The notes under the pieces: generated by a model
What the model saw: only the letters and a program-made list of their open reading frames with translations
What the model was told of the DNA's origin: nothing
Database searches by the model: none
Program-made: the position numbers and the translations under genes
From: Rhodovulum adriaticum
Lineage (GTDB): Bacteria; Pseudomonadota; Alphaproteobacteria; Rhodobacterales; Rhodobacteraceae
DNA: 64,000 nucleotides
Reading direction: 5' to 3'
NCBI RefSeq assembly: GCF_004345735.1
Contig: NZ_SLXL01000011.1
Coordinates: 1 to 64,000, forward strand
Part shown: positions 59,922 through 64,000 of the stretch, in pieces
How positions within the stretch are numbered: the stretch's first letter is position 1
Layout of the letters: every line of letters begins with the position of its first letter

Positions 59922-61316
59922 TCAGGCGGCGGTTCGGCTGATCTCGACCATGTTGCGCCCGCCCGCCTTGGCGGCGTAAAGCGCGCGGTCGGCCTCTGCC
60001 AGCAGGTCGGCGACCGCGCGTTCCGCGCCGGCCCCGGCGACCACTGCCCCGCCCCCCATGGTCACGCCCAGGCTGACGGTTGCCGTGATCGTTCCCGGGC
60101 TGCCGGGCAGGGTAACCGGGCTGCCGCCGACCGCCTGGCGCAAGCGCTCTGCCGTGGCCAGCGCACCGGCGCGATCGGCGTCGGGCAGCGCGATCAGGAA
60201 TTCCTCTCCGCCGATGCGGGCCAGCAGGTCGGTATCGCGCAGGGCGCGTTTCAGCCGGTGAGCCACCTCCATGATGACGCTGTCGCCCGCCGCGTGGCCG
60301 TGCCGGTCGTTGACCTGCTTGAAGCGGTCGATATCCAGAACGATCACCGCGAAATCCCGGCCGGACTGCGCCGCGCGCCCGGCCATGCGCGCCAGTGCGG
60401 GCAGGGCATAGCGGCGGTTGTAAAGGCCGGTCAGCGCATCCGTCACCGCCAGGCGCAACCCATCCTCCAGCGAGGCACGCAGCCGTTCGGCTTGTCGTTT
60501 GCGCCGCAATTGGTTGCGGATGCGCAGGACCAGCTCTTCGGGGTCGACGGGTAGGGGCAGGATGTCGGTCGCGCCCAGATCCAGCGCCATGGCGGCCGTG
60601 TCGCCCGATGGCGCCTCGGTGGCGAACAGGATGGCGGCGTGGCGCGTTTCGGGGCGGATGCACAATTCGCTGACCAGACCCAGCCCGGCGGGTTCATGGC
60701 CCGGATCGGTGCCGATCACGAACAGGTCGGGCGTGGGGCTGTCGGGGGGCGGCGCCAGCGCCTGGGCACGGGTCATCGTGGTCAGGCGGTCGCGGCACCG
60801 GCCGGTCAGGGCCTCGCGCCAGCCACGCGCCAGCCGCGGCGGCGCGACCAGCGCGATGCGGCCCGGTCCCTCGAACCCGTTGGACGGCTCCGCAAAGCCG
60901 AGGGCGGCCTGCGCCGCGCTGCCCTGGGTCAGGTCGTGATTGCGCGCATGGGTGCGCAGCAGGCTACGGACACGGGCCAGCAGGCCGGTTCGGTTCAGCG
61001 GCTTGGTCAGGAAATCATCGGCGCCGGCCTCCAGCGCGCGCAGCCGGGCCGCCGGGTCGGGCGAGGCGGTCACGACGATCAGCGGCAGGTCGGCGGTTGT
61101 GGGCATGCTGCGCAGGTGACGGCACAGTGCGACCCCGTCCATGTCGGGCAGCCCCACGTCCAGCAGCACCATATCCGGCGGCTCGCGCGCGATTTCTGTC
61201 AGCGCGTCCTGTCCCGTTGCCGCCTGGGCCACCCTGTAATGGGCCCGTTCCAGCAGAACCTTCATGACGATTCGGTTGGTGGCCAGATCGTCGACGATCA
61301 GAACCGTGCGGGGCAT
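59922..61316 (-). CDS. pleD: PleD-like response regulator with diguanylate cyclase domain
   Basis: A 464-residue protein with the PleD layout: a receiver domain (residues 4-120, phosphoacceptor Asp53, Lys105), a degenerate second receiver (about 152-272) and a GGDEF domain (about 290-460). The active-site motif reads GGEEF (369-373) and the inhibitory I-site RxxD is RDTD (360-363), so an active, product-inhibited c-di-GMP synthase is likely. In Caulobacter, PleD controls the swarmer-to-stalked switch and DivK is adjacent; here no divK is seen in the window. It diverges from a DUF3572 gene. Confidence 0.9.
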   Translation of the reverse strand: MPRTVLIVDDLATNRIVMKVLLERAHYRVAQAATGQDALTEIAREPPDMVLLDVGLPDMDGVALCRHLRSMPTTADLPLIVVTASPDPAARLRALEAGADDFLTKPLNRTGLLARVRSLLRTHARNHDLTQGSAAQAALGFAEPSNGFEGPGRIALVAPPRLARGWREALTGRCRDRLTTMTRAQALAPPPDSPTPDLFVIGTDPGHEPAGLGLVSELCIRPETRHAAILFATEAPSGDTAAMALDLGATDILPLPVDPEELVLRIRNQLRRKRQAERLRASLEDGLRLAVTDALTGLYNRRYALPALARMAGRAAQSGRDFAVIVLDIDRFKQVNDRHGHAAGDSVIMEVAHRLKRALRDTDLLARIGGEEFLIALPDADRAGALATAERLRQAVGGSPVTLPGSPGTITATVSLGVTMGGGAVVAGAGAERAVADLLAEADRALYAAKAGGRNMVEISRTAA

Positions 61317-61393
61317 TTCCGGGGCCCTCCCTGCGGACGCGAAACGCGGAACTCTTGACTTGCAACACGGGCTTCAGTTTCCGGTAGGAAGGG

Positions 61394-61410
61394 TTAACAA
61401 ACTCTTTAAC
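61394..61410. promoter_or_regulatory. CtrA-like TTAA/TTAAC half-site pair
   Basis: TTAA (61394-61397) and TTAAC (61406-61410) lie in the divergent region of pleD and the DUF3572 gene, separated by eight bases; the CtrA consensus has seven. The site is 24 bases before the DUF3572 ATG. It may be a weak CtrA site; the spacing is off by one. Confidence 0.35.
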
Positions 61411-61433
61411 ACTGTTCGAAGTGGAGGGGGCAG

Positions 61434-61709
61434 ATGCACGACGAGTCCGAGCTGCTGGCGTTGCGGGCCCTGGCATGGCTGGTGGGCAACGACGAATTGC
61501 TGCCCGTCTTTCTGGGGGCCACCGGCGCGGGCGAGGCCGACCTGCGCGCGCGTGCCGCCGAGCCGGAATTCCTGGCCTCCGTTCTGGATTTCCTGCTGAT
61601 GGACGATGCCTGGGTCATCGCCTTTTGCACCGCCGAGGGCCTGCCGGGCGAGGCCCTGTTGCGGGCGCGGGCCGCGCTGCCCGGCGGGGCGGACCCGCAC
61701 TGGACCTGA
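61434..61709 (+). CDS. DUF3572 family protein
   Basis: A 91-residue protein, almost all helical. ALRALAWLVGNDELLPVFLGATGAGEADLR and LLMDDAWVIAFCTAEGL, seen in shorter parts (LVGNDELLPVFL, FCTAEGL), are the family landmarks. The ATG at 61434 follows a GGAGGGGG site. In alphaproteobacteria the family is often found near divK/pleD, consistent with its location. The role is unknown. Confidence 0.85.
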   Translation: MHDESELLALRALAWLVGNDELLPVFLGATGAGEADLRARAAEPEFLASVLDFLLMDDAWVIAFCTAEGLPGEALLRARAALPGGADPHWT

Positions 61710-61767
61710 CCGCTTGCGTTGCGGCGCCTGTCCCGGCAAGAGGGGGTGACAGCAGCAGGCAGGTTTC

Positions 61768-62469
61768 ATGGGCAGATTGACCGCGATCCTTTTCGACAAG
61801 GACGGCACGCTTTTCGATTTTCACGCGACCTGGGGCGGCTGGGCGGCCGATTTCCTGACCGAACTGACGGATGGCGCCCCGGATGCCATGGCCCGGTTGG
61901 GGGCGGCCATCGGTTTCGATCCCGCCACCACGCGGTTTGATCCGCATAGCCCGGTGATCGCGGGCACCCCGGACGAGGTCGCCGCGCTGATGCTGCCCCA
62001 CCTGCCGCAGATGACCCCGCGCGCGCTGCTGACGCGGATGAACGCGGCGGCGGCCAGGGCGCCGCTGTGCCCGGCCGTGCCGCTGCCGCCGCTGATGGCC
62101 GATCTGGCCGCGCGCGGGCTGGCGCTGGGGGTGGCGACCAACGACGCCGAGGCCCCGGCGCGCGCGCATCTGTCCGCCGCGGGTGTGCTGGAGCGGTTCG
62201 ATTTCATCGCCGGCTGCGACAGCGGGTTCGGCGCCAAGCCGGAACCGGGGCAGTTGCTGGCCTTTGCCGGGGCGGTGGGGTGCGCGCCGGACCAGGTCGC
62301 GATGATCGGCGACAGCCGCCACGACCTGCACGCGGGCCGCGCGGCGGGGATGACCACGATCGGCGTTCTGACTGGCCCGGCCCGGGCACAGGATCTGGCC
62401 GACCTGGCCGATGCGATCCTGCCCGATATCGGCCACCTGCCCGATTACCTGAGCGCCGACGCCGGTTAG
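61768..62469 (+). CDS. HAD-family phosphatase (phosphoglycolate phosphatase-like)
   Basis: A 233-residue HAD hydrolase. Motif I is FDKDGTLFDF (nucleophile Asp10), motif II is in GVATND, the conserved lysine is in GFGAKPEP and motif IV in IGDSRHD. A helical cap domain lies at residues 20-90. It resembles phosphoglycolate phosphatases or their relatives but the substrate is open. It precedes glpX in the same direction, which fits a role in central carbon metabolism. Confidence 0.85.
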   Translation: MGRLTAILFDKDGTLFDFHATWGGWAADFLTELTDGAPDAMARLGAAIGFDPATTRFDPHSPVIAGTPDEVAALMLPHLPQMTPRALLTRMNAAAARAPLCPAVPLPPLMADLAARGLALGVATNDAEAPARAHLSAAGVLERFDFIAGCDSGFGAKPEPGQLLAFAGAVGCAPDQVAMIGDSRHDLHAGRAAGMTTIGVLTGPARAQDLADLADAILPDIGHLPDYLSADAG

Positions 62470-62554
62470 GGCGCGGTCCTGCGCCCCCTTGTCTTGGCGG
62501 CGCCGGGGGGGCTAGATATCGGCATACCATCCATTGCAGCCACAGGATTTCCCG

Positions 62555-63526
62555 ATGTCCCCGACCGCGCCCACCGATTTCAACGACCGGATGCTTTCCC
62601 TCGGTCTGGCCCGTGTTTCCGAGAGGGCGGCGCTGGCCTCGGCCAAGCTGATCGGCCATGGCGACGAAAAGGCCGCCGACCAGGCCGCCGTCGATGCCAT
62701 GCGGACCGAACTGAACCGGCTGGATATCCAGGGCGTTGTGGTCATCGGCGAGGGTGAGCGCGACGAGGCGCCGATGCTGTATATCGGCGAAGAGGTCGGG
62801 TCGGGCGAAGGTCCGGCGGTGGATATCGCGCTGGACCCGCTGGAGGGCACGACGCTGACCGCCAAGGACATGCCCAACGCCCTGGCCGTGATCGCGATGG
62901 GGCCACGCGGGTCGATGCTGCACGCGCCCGACGTGTACATGGAAAAACTGGCCATCGGGCCGGGCTATCCCGAGGGTGTGGTGACGCTGGACATGTCGCC
63001 CGCCGAACGGGTGCGCAAGCTGGCCAAGGAAAAGGGCGGCGATACCGATGACATCACCGTCTGCATCCTGGAACGCCCCCGGCACGAGGCCCTGATCGCC
63101 GAGGTTCGGTCCACCGGCGCGGCGATCCGCCTGATTACCGATGGCGACGTGGCCGGTGTGATGCACTGCGCCGAGGCCGATCGGACCGGCATCGACATGT
63201 ACATGGGGTCGGGCGGGGCGCCCGAGGGGGTGCTGGCCGCCGCCGCGCTGAAATGCATGGGCGGGCAGATGTACGGCCAGCTGCTGTTCCGCAACGATGA
63301 CGAGCGGGGCCGCGCGGCCAAGCACGGCGTGACAGACCTGGATCGCGTCTATGCCCGCGACGACATGGTGACCCGCGACGTGATCTTTGCCGCGACCGGG
63401 GTGACCGACGGTTCGCTGCTGCCGGGGATCAAGCGTGAGGTCGGCTGGCTGACCGCCGAGACCCTGCTGATGCGGTCCAAGACCGGCTCGGTCCGGCGGA
63501 TGACCTACCGCACGCCCATCGAGTGA
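62555..63526 (+). CDS. glpX: Class II fructose-1,6-bisphosphatase
   Basis: A 323-residue GlpX-type phosphatase that makes fructose-6-phosphate in gluconeogenesis or the Calvin cycle. Motifs GEGERDEAPMLYIGEEVG (metal site), DPLEGTTL, MGSGGAPEGVLAAAALKCMGG and the C-terminal TGVTDGSLL are all present. The ATG at 62555 is preferred over an upstream TTG. It lies 85 bases after the HAD gene and three bases before recJ. Confidence 0.95.
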   Translation: MSPTAPTDFNDRMLSLGLARVSERAALASAKLIGHGDEKAADQAAVDAMRTELNRLDIQGVVVIGEGERDEAPMLYIGEEVGSGEGPAVDIALDPLEGTTLTAKDMPNALAVIAMGPRGSMLHAPDVYMEKLAIGPGYPEGVVTLDMSPAERVRKLAKEKGGDTDDITVCILERPRHEALIAEVRSTGAAIRLITDGDVAGVMHCAEADRTGIDMYMGSGGAPEGVLAAAALKCMGGQMYGQLLFRNDDERGRAAKHGVTDLDRVYARDDMVTRDVIFAATGVTDGSLLPGIKREVGWLTAETLLMRSKTGSVRRMTYRTPIE

Positions 63527-63529
63527 GGC

Positions 63530-64000
63530 ATGGCAGACCCGTTCCTGGGTGTTGAATGCTCGGCCACCGGGCGGCGCTGGCGCGGCCCCTCGGCCGAACA
63601 GGACCGCCAGGCCGAGGCGCTGGCGCAGGCCGCGCGCCTGCCCGCGCCGGTCGCCGCTGTTCTGGCCGCGCGCGGCGTGCCGCCCGAGGGCGCCGCGCCC
63701 TTTCTGGAGCCGACGCTGAAGGATTTGCTGCCCGATCCGCTGTCCCTGCGCGACATGGGGGCGGCGGCGGAACGCTTTCTGGCCGCTGTCAGCGGGCGCC
63801 AGCGCATCGCCGTGTTCGCCGATTACGACGTGGATGGTGGCGCCTCGGCCGCGCTGCTGCTGACCTGGCTGCGCGAGATGGGGTTGGCGGCGACGCTGTA
63901 TATCCCCGACCGGATCGACGAGGGGTACGGCCCCAACGTCCCGGCGATGGAACAGCTTGCCCGCGACCACGACCTGATCGTCTGCGTCGATTGCGGCACC
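63530..64000 (+). CDS. recJ: RecJ single-stranded-DNA exonuclease, N-terminal part
   Basis: The first 157 codons of RecJ, cut by the window edge. The first DHH-superfamily motif IAVFADYDVDGGASAALLL is at about residues 93-111 and the next, LIVCVDCGT, at the end of the visible part. RecJ removes 5' single-stranded ends in recombination and repair. The ATG is three bases after the glpX stop. The remaining DHHA1 and OB domains are outside the window. Confidence 0.93.
   Translation, partial: MADPFLGVECSATGRRWRGPSAEQDRQAEALAQAARLPAPVAAVLAARGVPPEGAAPFLEPTLKDLLPDPLSLRDMGAAAERFLAAVSGRQRIAVFADYDVDGGASAALLLTWLREMGLAATLYIPDRIDEGYGPNVPAMEQLARDHDLIVCVDCGT

Noticed and set aside
1-64000. CRISPR array, insertion sequence, integrase or prophage
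   Set aside because: No regularly spaced repeats, no transposase or integrase motifs and no phage structural genes were seen.

Overview
The window is a high-G+C stretch of an alphaproteobacterial chromosome, most likely from a Rhodobacteraceae (Rhodobacterales) species. The protein families and local gene orders support this: uvrC-pgsA-moaD-moaE, hisA-hisF-hisE, a PleD-like regulator next to a DUF3572 gene, glpX-recJ, and an Anbu/ATP-grasp/alpha-E/transglutaminase cluster. I see no rRNA, transposase, integrase, phage gene or CRISPR array. Most of the window is ordinary chromosome, with a few accessory or poorly understood modules.

Layout. 0-4.6 kb: a GH13 enzyme converging on a glucosyl-3-phosphoglycerate synthase/phosphatase pair (compatible-solute metabolism). 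4.7-9 kb: an ABC exporter made of ATPase, FtsX-type permease and adaptor. 9.1-9.9 kb: an APS/PAPS reductase. 9.9-14.4 kb: a complete branched-chain amino-acid-type ABC importer, livK-H-M-G-F, followed by the one long gene-poor gap. 14.8-18.8 kb: uvrC, a low-G+C DUF429 gene, pgsA, moaD, moaE. 18.8-21.8 kb: an AT-rich intergenic island, a pteridine-reductase-like SDR, a Na+/Ca2+ antiporter, a 58-residue zinc-ribbon membrane peptide and an S49 protease. 21.9-28.6 kb: the Anbu locus, divergent from a transglutaminase/DUF2126 protein. 28.7-34.8 kb: a coiled-coil membrane protein, a large OmpA-family protein, ubiA, rsmE, a small membrane protein and glutamate-cysteine ligase.

34.8-41.8 kb is the most unusual block. 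All genes are on the minus strand: XpaC-like and TelA-like proteins (preceded by a coupled 27-residue membrane peptide), a DUF2927 lipoprotein, an SPFH-GYF protein, a GT29 (sialyltransferase-family) enzyme, a sulfotransferase, and a double-zinc-ribbon membrane protein. 41.9-48 kb: an rRNA pseudouridine synthase, tadA, a 914-residue protein that looks like a fusion of PilM/GspL-like and PilP/GspC-like parts, a SIMPL protein and metY. 48.3-53.2 kb: a DapA-family enzyme, a glycosyltransferase-like protein, a gene broken by a one-base frameshift, an SH3 protein, tRNA-Tyr, rlmB and a CoA-binding protein. 53.2-57.3 kb: DUF1992, DUF2147, hisA, hisF, hisE, a Nudix hydrolase and DUF983. 57.5-59.8 kb: an EF-hand protein followed by an ECF sigma factor, a putative anti-sigma factor and a CpxP/CnrX-like periplasmic protein. 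59.9-64 kb: a PleD-like diguanylate cyclase, DUF3572, a HAD phosphatase, glpX and the start of recJ, which runs off the window.

Best candidates for an under-described system: the 34.8-41.8 kb envelope module carrying a sialyltransferase-family/sulfotransferase pair; the EF-hand/sigma/anti-sigma/periplasmic-sensor module; and the PilM-PilP-like fusion protein. The Anbu locus is a recognised cluster type whose role is still unclear.
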